The notes under the pieces: generated by a model
Told to the model about the DNA's origin: nothing
Seen by the model: only the letters and a program-made list of their open reading frames with translations
Database searches by the model: none
Shown: one piece after another, positions 10,115-19,590 of the stretch
Layout: each line of letters starts with the position of its first letter
How positions within the stretch are numbered: the stretch's first letter is position 1
Source: Cryptomeria japonica
Lineage: Eukaryota > Streptophyta > Pinopsida > Cupressales > Cupressaceae
Length of the DNA stretch: 64,000 bases
Assembly: GCF_030272615.1 (NCBI RefSeq)
Contig: NC_081407.1
Coordinates: 373,324,998-373,388,997, forward strand
Reading direction: 5' to 3'
Program-made: the position numbers and the translations under genes

Positions 10115-12180
10115 TGACTGGTTTCAGCATCAGATCTTTTATTCGGTTCCTTTTTACGAGTGAGAGACTTGGCGCTCCCTGGTTTGCAGACATCGTTACT
10201 TTGTTCACTGGTAGATCTTGTTTCCGGGTTAATGGTACATATGTAGTGGATAATAGATTCATCGTCTGGGAAAATTGGTATATCATGTATTTCGGGTTCG
10301 TCCCAGTCAACGAGGTCAGGAAAGACAAGCGGTAAGGAATCGTTTGGGGGATCAAGTTCTGCTACTATAAGTGTCAAGACAGAGGTTTCATCGTGATTGG
10401 TCTTGGTTTTAAAGAAGTCGAGGATTTCGTCGAGGTCTTCAATGGTATCATCTTCTGTATAGACTTGTTCATAATGTTTTTGTTCGCTTTCCTTGGCATC
10501 ATAGATATTCTGCAGTCCAAATTCAAGAGGTCTATCTTCTACGTTATGCTCTTCCTGAGAAAGGGATATGGAACTAGTATTGTCAGTGATATCTCTAGTA
10601 GCGTTTGAGCAGCTACCCCATTCATATTCATTGGAATCAGTCTTTGAGGCATCATCCCAGATTCTATCAGTGCTGTAAACAGGTATGTTGTATGGTGACA
10701 ATAGATCTTTGATGATGGATACCAGTTTGATAGTCTTTGTTGATTCGGTGTCGGATCTTGCTTCTACCTTTTGTATAATTTGTTCATAGATTGTGCCTCC
10801 TTGGGGAGGAATAACGGTATCAGGAGATGATTCTACCATTTCTTGAGATATTGGTATTTGAATATGAGCTACTGCTGCAAATATGGCCTTCTTGTGGCTG
10901 AGAAGCTTTTCCTGATGTTTCTTCTATTCTTGACGTTCACGTGCCTTACGGATTGTTTCTGCTGACTCAAATAGTGCTTCCTGCCATGATTCTTCTTTGT
11001 AGTTCTTCTTTTCTTTCCATTGAGGTTTTGGAGTTATGCATGGTGTCTTTCTTAATAAGAAAGTGAGTTTACAACCCAATCCTGTTTTGTCTCTACTGGG
11101 CTGTGAAGGAAGGTCTATGGGCTCAGTGACTTCTTCTTTGCGTTTTCCAATAGGTCCTTTACCGTCATATCCCATTTGTTGCATGATTAAGTAGACCTTT
11201 CCATATAGGTGTGTTGGTAGAACTATGTCCAGAGCAGCTGCTCTGTTATCTTCTTCCTCATCTTTGTATAACCAGCTAAGAATGTCCTTATCTTCTGATT
11301 CATGTGCTAGAGTGCCTAGTTGGATGAAGGTACCATCAAATTTGGTGATGGACTGAGTTACCAGATGCGTTGATGTAGTAGGCAATCCATGAGATCTGGG
11401 TGATGTTGGTAATTTGGACAAAGACATGGGTTCCAAAGAGTATTCTTCCATACCTTGTTCTTTGATTTGCATTTTCTGCTTGAAATCTCCTGGTAATGAT
11501 TCGAGCTTTGATGTTTGTAGATCTGATGTTGAGGATCTCTGCTTTTCCCTATTATGGGGAACCAAACTGTCCTGGGCTGCCCCCATTGCATTACAATGTT
11601 GAAATGGATTGTGATCAGTAGATATGGAGATCTCTTGCCCGTTATAGGGAAATTTGACACACTGGTGATATGTAGAAGGCACTGCTTGCATTTCATGTAT
11701 CCAGGGTCGACCTAATAAAATATTGTAGGTGAGGTATATGGCTAAGACCTAACACATAGTATCCTTTTGCATTGGTCCAACTTGAATGGGTAACATCACG
11801 GTTCCTTTAGATGACCTTTCCTCATCATCATATGCCTTTATGGTAATATTTTTACGGGGATCAATAGACTCCTCTGAGAAGCCTAATGCACGGATAAGTT
11901 TTAAAGTACATATATTAAGTCCAGCTCCTCCATCTATCAATACTCTTTTTACTCGGTGTTTATAAACGATAACTTCAATATGGAGAGGAGTGTTATGCGG
12001 ATGACTTAAGGAAGTATTATCATGCTCTGAGAAGGTGAGATTATGAGGCCCTATCATATGAGCGACCATGGTTTGAAATCTGTCTGTATTCAGATCTTGA
12101 GGTACATTGGTTTCCAATAGCGCTTGTTCCAATATGTCTTTGTGTTTTGGTGACAATTTCAGCAATTTTAGTATAGATAT
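10102..12180 (-). pseudogene. Protease, G-patch-like segment and spacer of element A pol
   Basis: In frame after the gag TAG. An aspartic protease domain with RVLIDGGAGLNIC (catalytic Asp near 11934) and NILLGRPWIHEM. It is followed by a Gly-rich MGYDGKGPIGKRK...TGLG stretch resembling a G-patch and by a long acidic spacer (about 10839-10130, with EEWGS-like and Asp/Glu-rich runs). Breaks: TAG at about 11747 (copy B CAA) and TAG at about 10921 (copy B CAG). The spacer is interrupted in copy B by a transposon (50546-51538). The protease should process the polyprotein. Confidence 0.82.
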
Positions 12181-14154
12181 CTAAGCTAGAGTTTTGCGTA
12201 GTTGGCTGACTAAATCATATTGGATTTTTGGTGTAGTGGTTGTTGACGCGGTATGTCCCTTCAAGACATATTTCTGAGCTCTGGTTGTTACATTGATAGA
12301 TTCATGATTATGCTGGTCTCAGATTGTGATGACATTTACATGATGGTCTTCAGCTGATATGTGATTGATGGTGTTATTGTAGATGTGGTTGATATGAGCT
12401 CTGCGTGTATGGTTTGAGGTTGAAGCTCCATCTTTGTTGTAGTTTGGAAGAGGATTTTTAAAGGCTCCATGGTCACCATTCATTTTGAGACCATCTACCA
12501 TTAAATCACCTCGATCAATCATATCCTGAACAATGTTTTTCAATCTCATGCAATCGTTCGTTCGATGACCTTTGTTACGATGAAAGTCACAATAATGTGA
12601 ATCATTCCACCAAGGTGGTTTGATTTGGGGTTCATAGTTGCTGATTGCAGGTAAAGAGAGAATCTTGTTCGCCAGGAGCTCTCTGAATGCTAATTCTAGT
12701 GATTGTCCCAGTGGTGTGAAGACACGCTTCTGGAAATTGTTAGTGCTGTCGCACGAATTGTTATTAGGTCCTTGATTCGTGGTTTTGTTTTGAGTATCGT
12801 TGGGGTTGTTTGTGTTGGTTTGACCTTGATTGGTATTCGGTGCATATGTGTTAGCGTTTGGATTAGCACCTTTAGGATTTTTCGTAGCTTGAGGATTTCC
12901 GGATAATGCGAGCACTGGTTGTTTGGATTTTGGATCATGCGATTCATTGTTGCCTTCGTTTTTGTTTCGAGTCCAGAATCGAGACTTGTCTAAGTTGTTG
13001 TTGTTTTGGTTATTGTAGTTTGATGAATTTGTTCCTTCTTTGAAGAATTTGAGTGTTCCCTTTTTGACACATGCCTCTTCTACTTGAATGCCGTTTTTGA
13101 TTAATTTAGCGAAAGACGGTATGCATTGGAGTTTGAGCCTGTAACTCATCTCACCATTCAAGTTGTCGATGAAAATTTCCATTTTCTCCTTTTCAGGAAT
13201 GTCGCGAGGATATCGTGACACCATACGTTGCCAGCATTGAAGGAATATCATGAATGTTTCATTATTCTTTTGTTTGGTGTTGCAGACGTCTAGCATGGTT
13301 ATAGCATGTCAGATGTTGTAGGAATATTGTGTTATGAACTTGTTAACCAATTCATCAAACGATTTGACAGGCGGTGTAATTTTGGATAACCATTCCATTG
13401 TTTGTCCTCCCAAGCTTCTGGGGAACAACCTCATCAGATAGGTGTCATCATGAGCAAATTCAAGACTCATGGTACAAAATTCTTTGACATGATCACGGGG
13501 ATCGCTTTTCCCATCGTACTTGTCAAATTTAGGTACGTCTGAGTTTGGAGGAAAAGGGATCATGTGCAATCTTTTGTCAAAGGGATAAGGAAAAATTTCG
13601 TTTAAAGAGTACCGCACTGCTATCCCTTGTTGGATGTCTTGCATTTGTCTTTGTAATATTTGCATTTGTTGAGTGAGGGCAACCAAAGGCGCATTGTTTT
13701 GCCGAGGGAAAAGTTCTTCCCTAGTATTGATCCGGGGTTGAAACAGTGTATGGAATGGTATGTTTTGCTCGGGAATGTTTTGTCTTGGTGTATGTTATTC
13801 TGGTATGTTTTGATCGGGGATATCTTGCTCAGGGTCGCGTGCTTCCCCTTCCCGTTGTCGTTCTTGATATTCGTAATGTTGAGGTCCTATTCTAAACACA
13901 TATGCGTCAAGGTTTTTAGGGAGTTTGACTCCTTTACTTGTGAGCATGAGTAAGTATTTTTCTTTGTCATTTTCCATGAGCCTTTCTACAAGCTTTTGGA
14001 ATGAAGCACTTTCTTGGCATTCCTGAAGAAGCTCTTCAGAAATTTCAGTATCCTCTAGGTGTGGACCTTCAAAAGGATTTGATAACCTTTGATTCATACT
14101 AGATTCTACTTGTGTCTCGCTTTGTTGGTTTTGTTGAGAGCGAGTAACAGGCAT
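12181..14154 (-). pseudogene. gag of element A (broken)
   Basis: Capsid/nucleocapsid polyprotein. Starts at ATG 14154 (MPVTRSQQNQQ), two bases after the ORF1 stop. It contains the retrotransposon gag fold region (FDKYDGKSDPRDHVKEFCTM, MRLFPRSLGGQTMEWLSKI, FDELVNKFITQYSYNI, MLDVCNTKQKNNETFMIFLQ), an Asn/Gln-rich linker, and a C-x2-H-x4-H-x4-C finger (YCDFHRNKGHRTNDC) of the Tat kind. Stops: TAA at about 13795, TGA at about 13307 and TGA at about 12317 (copy B has CAA at all three). The final TAG (12181-12183) is shared by both copies and is in frame with the protease. Confidence 0.87.
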
Positions 14155-14155
14155 T

Positions 14156-14542
14156 TTAGTAGAAACTTTCAGTGATGAAGGGGGCAAAATCCTCTTTGAT
14201 ATGTTGCTCGGGGGTTGGTGGTTCAGGTCAGGGTGTGTTATAAGTGATACACTCGTCGGACAAGAATGTCGGATTGATCTTTCCTCCACGGTTTATGATT
14301 TGATTAAAAGCAGATTTTCGACAATATGCCCTAGTCTTTAAAGGCTCTTTGTCAAATTCGTTGGATTTGTTTTGGATATAAAGTTTGATGTGATGAAGGA
14401 ATACTCGATGAGATTTGAAGAGTTGACGATTGATGTATAAAAACTTGTTTCTCTTGATAAATTTGGAAAAACTAGGTTGTTGTTTCTTCAACGTGATGTT
14501 ACGATAAAGATTCTTTCTTCTCAGAATATGGGGATTAGTCAT
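14156..14542 (-). pseudogene. ORF1 upstream of gag, element A (one stop)
   Basis: A basic Lys/Arg/Phe-rich ORF starting MTNPHILRRKN and ending FY-stop immediately before the gag ATG. It contains a TGA at about 14228 where copy B has CGA. About 85% of residues agree with copy B (46419-46805). Ogre-type elements are known to carry an extra ORF1 before gag, with no established function. No domain recognised. Position, basic character and preservation in both copies argue that it is real. Confidence 0.6.
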
Positions 14543-15004
14543 GCATAAGTGATCAATGGTTTCCTTTGAATTGTTTTGGATTTAGTTGATCTTGTTTTGT
14601 AAATTCAAGTTTTACTTTTATCAAAGTGAAGGTTTAGATGCCCCTTCACGACAAAGCGTGTCAAATGATATGGATAAAGTCTCCCGATATAGAAACTTGA
14701 TTTGACAACCTGAGGTTTTAAACAAGTGTTTTTGAGATGAAATCTGTGAGATGATAAAGGATCCTTTTGATACTTGTGATGATGTTTTCGGATTTTGATA
14801 GGATAGATATGTTTTATCGTGTGATCAGTTTTGGATTTTTACAACGTTTGTTTGACACAAATTTTGCTCAAGAAATAGTTTTTACAGCTTTGTTTTCGCT
14901 ACTCTGTTTTGATGAAAAATGATGCTGATGAAAAGAGGCTTCCAAAGATGTTTTCAAAATTTTCAAAATTCCTCACTGTTTTGCCCCTTGTTTTTTGGTT
15001 TTTG

Positions 15005-15360
15005 TCACACGCTAAAACAAAGACAAGATGCACTATCATATTTACTCCACGCGCTAAAAGAACGACCACACGCGCTAGGTTGCCCCCTGCCACGCGCTAA
15101 AGTTTTCGACTATTTAAAATTTGTTTTCTGCCTGGCTCAAAAGGTTTGCGCTAGTATGGGTCTGTGACGCGCTAACTGTTAAACCTTGCGCTCTAAAGTT
15201 TGACTCCTACGCGCTAGGCTGATTCTCCAACGCGCTAAGTTGTTTTCCAGATGCGCTAACTGTTTTGAAATTTTGGATAAAACACTACTGTTTTGACTGG
15301 ACGCGCTAACTTTACGTTTTGATGCGCTAACAAATGTACCCAATGCGCTAAACTACCCTG
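15005..15360 (-). repeat. GCGC-motif array in the 5' leader, proximal to gag (copy A)
   Basis: Irregularly spaced copies of ACGCGCTA, ATGCGCTA and decayed forms on the plus strand; in element orientation TAGCGCGT or TAGCGCAT. Copy B has the equivalent array at about 45586-45965. It lies roughly 0.9-1.2 kb upstream of the gag ATG. Confidence 0.85.
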
Positions 15361-15749
15361 ATTTTTCCTTTGGTTGGTTTTTTGCAATTTTTGGATTTGA
15401 TTGTGAATTTTTCAGTCTTGATGGATGATTTTCTGAAGTAGTAAATGCAAGCACGACACAAAAAAGATAACCATTTTGCTTAATCTAACAAAAAGTGTAT
15501 GTTCTGTGAAGATGTGTTCAAATCCCTAATGTTTTAACGGGTTTGGATACAAATTATACACACCAAGAAGATTCTTTATTCAAAGGTCATAAATAACATC
15601 ATAGCCCACTAGTCTCGATACTCCGTCAGCTCAAACAGCCGTGTCACCCCCTAGAGGGCGCCCGTTTTTTTGCCTTTTGCTAGAAATTAACTCAAAGTGA
15701 ATCGCTTCACAATCGACTAGTTATTTTGGGAGATATATGGTGAGTAATC

Positions 15750-15992
15750 TTGGGGGCAGATTCTTCCCCACCCTTGCACTATGATGTTATAAATATTTGG
15801 TTACTGACTCGGCTCAAGGTTTCTATTTTTATGGTTTGTAATCAGGCTTCCTGTTCGGCCGTCAGTGATAAACTCCCTCAGGAGGCTTCCCAACCTTTAG
15901 AACAAAGGTTTTACGTATCTCAAGGATATTGGGGGAAGGCTAATCGCTGCGCGCAACCGTTGAAAAGGACTTTCGTCACTTTCCACTTTTGA
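15750..15992 (+). CDS. Small antisense ORF in the element A leader, unknown
   Basis: An 80-codon frame (SSPPLHYDVIN..., ending LKRTFVTFHF) opposite to gag. The same frame is open in copy B (44934-45182, 82 codons) with about eight residue changes. All five Gln codons have survived in both copies, although CAG/CAA>stop changes are common elsewhere in the family. No family recognised; its length is near what chance allows, so a coding role is uncertain. Confidence 0.25.
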   Translation: MGADSSPPLHYDVINIWLLTRLKVSIFMVCNQASCSAVSDKLPQEASQPLEQRFYVSQGYWGKANRCAQPLKRTFVTFHF

Positions 15993-16859
15993 TTATAGTG
16001 GGTTGGAACACTTGGCATCAAAGTCGTTCCCCACTTAGGTCGTTTCCTTCATATCGGCCATAAATGGCTTTAAGAGTTGATTCCAACTCCTTGGGAAGGC
16101 AGGTCTGCTAAAGGATTTATTGCTTGAAGTAAAGAAAGTTTTTAAGAGTGGTCTGGATTTTTGATCACCCAGTTAAGGGGAGAGCATATTCCTTCCACTT
16201 TCGAGACAAGGAAAATAATTTTTTCTTTTTAGCTTTCAAGACAAATGATTTGTTAATTTCTACTGGGAGATATTGCTCCAAAAAGCATGGTGTTAATTTT
16301 ACTTTCCCCAAATCAGTGATTATTTAATCTAGGAAAAATAATTGAGTCAACAAAAAAAAAATTCGATTTGGTCAACAAAAAAAAATCGGTAAGCAAAAGG
16401 GGAATAACTTCCCTCTTTGATTGCAACAAAATTTTTTAGGTGAGGTTCTTTCCTTTGCAAAAATTTGAAATGAATCCTTTTATATACCAAAGGATGGTGA
16501 GGTTCTTTTTATAGCTACTTTTGCAAAAAGGAAGGTTTGTATGGTTCTTTTTAAAGCCCAAAATAAAATTTTCTCCTATGAAAGCAAGAAATTTTTTGAT
16601 TTGTGGTTCTTTTTATAGCCCAAAAACAAGGGAGTTCAATTTTAAGAATGAAAGAAGTTCAAAATTTTAAACTAACTTAACCAAGTTAGTGAAAATTCTA
16701 ACTATCTTAATAATCTTAAAACTAAGCTTCCATCTACAATAAAATTGTTAGAATCCAGCCAAAGAACAAGCCAAAAACGTTAGATGATGGGTGGACTTCA
16801 ACACGTCTAAATTTTACCCTTGGTTACAGATTTTAAATTTTTTTTTTATTTCTGTCTGT

Positions 16860-17115
16860 TTATGATGCGCTACAGAACAAACTGTACGCGCTACAAAATA
16901 ATAGTGATGCGCTAAAATAATTCAGTGATGCGCTACGCTGTTTTCGGGATGCGCTACTCTGTGTTTTGAAAGCGCTGCTCTGTTTTTCTCCCGTGCTGAG
17001 ACCTACAGGAAAAGTTTAGTATTGTGATGCGTTAATAAACAGACTTCACGCGCTAGATGATGGACCCAACGTACTGAACAGTAAACCGGATGCGCTAGGC
17101 TGTTGACCAGATGCG
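16860..17115 (-). repeat. GCGC-motif array next to the primer site (copy A)
   Basis: About ten copies of GATGCGCTA, TACGCGCTA and variants on the plus strand (TAGCGCAT in element orientation), starting about 110 bases downstream of the 5' LTR. The primer-site sequence itself begins TAGCGCC, so it contains the same core. Copy B lacks this region through its 5' truncation. Confidence 0.82.
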
Positions 17116-17205
17116 CTAGGGAATGCTTCCCATGTGCCGATTCTCGTTTCCCGCGGACCTGCAAAAGTGGTTAAATTTAAAAACCAATTTGATATATAGG
17201 GTAAT

Positions 17206-17223
17206 GCCCCACAGTGGGCGCTA
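17206..17223 (-). other. Putative primer-binding site of element A
   Basis: Four bases inside the 5' LTR, the minus strand reads TAGCGCCCACTGTGGGGC. It resembles the TGGCGCC...GTGGGGC sequence found after the 5' LTR of many plant Tat-like gypsy elements, with A replacing the first G. The priming tRNA cannot be named from the sequence alone. Confidence 0.6.
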
Positions 17224-17227
17224 GAAA

Positions 17228-18661
17228 TGTATGCGGGAAAAGCGGGCCTATAGAACTCAATATGTGAAAAATGGAGCTCTAGGGAGCCTTGCTCACACAC
17301 CCACAGGACTTCTTGGTGCAAGCTATGGAGTCATGAAGTATGGCTCAGCTTCCCAAGGATGGTTCCATGGTTCTCCATCTTGCATAGTCCTTCAAACCAA
17401 TGTTTTTGCTCTCAGATCACTGAGCAAAATGGTTTAGGGATGACAAATGCAAGAACGAGGGATGCTTTTGTTGATTTTAAGATGAGATGCATCCTAAGTT
17501 ATGCATGATGCTACAAATGCAATAAACTAGCTATAAGATGACAAGGTTAGCAAACAAGACTATCCTAGCATACTATATTAGTTTATGATTTTAGCTAAAT
17601 GATAAGGAACATACTCTAAATTTGCATATTTTAGATTAATTCCTATTTAAAAGAGAAGCTAAATGATGAACATATAAAATATGAAAGCTTGAATGGATTT
17701 GAGTATAAGTGTGATGCTAAAGACTTGGATGATCTGAAAATGGAGGGATGAGAGCTCTATTTATAGCAAAAATAGGGCAATGGATGACCAGGATTGAAAG
17801 AGGCAATCAAGGGCTAAGTTTGAAAGTTGTCAATCCATGTTTACAATTGGCACCAATGAAATGGTGACAATTGTCAACATAAGACTGGGTTGAGAGGAGA
17901 GGTAGGAAGCATTAAATGCTTGAGAAGACCTCATGGTTACCCTAGAGGTTAAGGGTTAAGGTTAAGTTAAGATTACCCATTGGATAAAGATTTTACCCAA
18001 AGGATAAAATCTTGTGCAAAGGTTTTAAGGATAACCATGGTCAAAGCAACAAATGCTTGATGATACCCTTGGGTTACATGGAGGTTGAGTTTATGGAAAT
18101 TCTTTAACCATGTAAGAAGGTTGAGTTAACCATTAATGGTTATGAAGACTTTGGGGACAAATTTGTAAGAGTCCTTCCAAATTTGAATGGATAAAGGCTT
18201 TAATCCATTTTGAAGACTTTACTCCAAATTTGAGAAGTGACCTCCTCAAATTTAGGGAAAAGGGATAATGGATGGGTTTGGGTTAATTAATTAGGTTTAG
18301 AAGAATCTAGAAGAGGTTAGAAAGAGGTTTAGGATGCAAGTGGGAGGTGTAGGATTTTGCAAGTGGGTGAGGGAAAATAGGTTTTAATTGAATTTAATTC
18401 AATTTGGTTGCAATTAAATAAATTAGATTTATTTAATTTAGGATAACTATTTTAATTAAATTTGAATTTAATTAAAAAGTGGACAGGGGCTTTAATTGAA
18501 TAAAATGAATTTATCCTATTAAATGGTATAGTGAATTTAATTGAGTAATTTACTTAATTAAATAGAGGAATGCGGGTAATTTAATTAAATTGGATTTAAT
18601 TAAACAGAGAAATGAACATAAAATATTCATTTAGGAATATGGTCATTTTTATACGTCTACA
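17228..18661 (-). repeat. 5' LTR of element A
   Basis: A 1434-bp direct repeat of 240-1691 with the same TG...CA ends. By eye about 25 substitutions separate the two LTRs (roughly 1.7%), mostly C/T and G/A. This copy has lost ~26 bp near 18185 and gained a few bases near 17768. Confidence 0.94.
17757..17766 (-). promoter_or_regulatory. TATA box of the element A 5' LTR
   Basis: Minus-strand CTATAAATAG, followed by AGCTCTCATCCC. It is conserved in the other LTRs of the family (about 765-775 and 61118-61127). Placement inside the LTR fits the U3/R boundary. Confidence 0.65.
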
Positions 18662-18666
18662 GTTAT
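18662..18666. repeat. Target-site duplication of element A (GTTAT, right)
   Basis: An exact copy of 235-239, directly after the terminal CA of the LTR. Confidence 0.93.
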
Positions 18667-19590
18667 AACTAGTACCATCATAGAAAGATCACGCTAAATA
18701 GACTTCCATGACCTCCTTAATAACATATGAGATGCATCCATAAGTGTGATGTCATATAGTAGCTCATCATGGTAGTTCCCAATATTGAACTTTACTAAAC
18801 ATTTCTCATTGACCAAATCTTTGTGGTCCTTTTGCAAACATGCAATCCTATATGGATGTTGGTGCTTCATCATTTCCAAATACAACTTCCTAAGCATCTC
18901 TTCTGAAACTAGTTTATCTATACTTCCACTATCAATAATCACATCACAACACTTGCCCCTTGATTTACCCCTTGTTCAAAATAAACTCTTTCTCTAAATT
19001 GGTTCCTTTTCTTCATTTTGCAAGGCTCTCCTAATAACAAGAGTCTCTCCTCTCTATGTATCTTCACAATGCTCAAATTCAATATATTAATTTACGTGTG
19101 CAACACGTGTATTACTTTTAGGTCTTCTATTTTTCCTTGCTTGATGTTGCAGACACTCATATGCTTGATGTCCTTCTTATACACATTGAAAATAGGCTCC
19201 ATGAAAGCCTTCGCTTCTACATCCTCATCGAGGTCTTGCTCTCCCTCCTTGTTCTTTATTATTTTTGTCACAAGGATGGTATGCATTGTCTCCTTTCTAG
19301 TTTTGACCGGTACTAGCTTCTTCATTCTTCTTTTGATCTTTGTTTTGGCCTCCATAGGATCTTTCACTAGTGCAAGTCCACCATGTCCTCTTCCTCTTTG
19401 CTTGCTTTCAATATTGAATTCAACTTCTCATTTACATTCAAAGAAAATTGATAATCTTCAATAGTAGTCACTCTAAAACAACTTAGCTCCTCTTAGATAC
19501 TTGGCTTCAACCCATTCAAGCATCCATTTAGCATTTTTCCTAGCTTTGAGGGATTCAATATCTCCAACCCCATTAACAGTTTTTTTTTAA
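18667..19590 (-). pseudogene. Decayed Ty3/gypsy gag-protease remnant
   Basis: On the minus strand, entering from the right: a gag C-terminal stretch (LNGLKPSI, EELSCFRV, then SLNVNEKLN), a worn zinc knuckle (VYKKDIKHMSVC), a LVIRRALQNEEKEP segment, then the protease with CDVIIDSGSIDKLVSEEML and DASHMLLRRSWKSI (18942-18694). The order gag - knuckle - protease is normal for gypsy. Stops and shifts are frequent. The protease runs into the element A insertion point, so A landed in this older element. It is not closely related to A, whose protease reads DGG rather than DSG. Confidence 0.72.

Larger units (their letters stand above)
240..18661 (-). mobile_element. Element A: complete Ty3/gypsy Tat/Ogre-type LTR retrotransposon
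   Basis: An 18.4-kb element transcribed leftwards. In its own orientation: 5' LTR 18661-17228, primer site, long leader with GCGC-motif arrays, ORF1, gag, protease, reverse transcriptase, two RNase H domains, integrase, a small ORF, an antisense PMD gene, polypurine tract and 3' LTR 1691-240. Lineage evidence: the gag zinc finger is C-x2-H-x4-H-x4-C (YCDFHRNKGHRTNDC); the protease motif is LIDGGAG; a second RNase H follows the usual gypsy one; and there are extra ORFs before gag and antisense after integrase. These combine features known from Tat/Ogre elements. By eye the two LTRs differ by about 25 substitutions, mostly transitions, plus three indels, so insertion was moderately recent. All main ORFs carry stops, so it is not autonomous now. 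Confidence 0.93.

Noticed and set aside
240-18661. Element A as a currently active transposon
   Set aside because: Stops or frameshifts occur in ORF1, gag, protease, RT/RNase H joint, integrase and the antisense gene.
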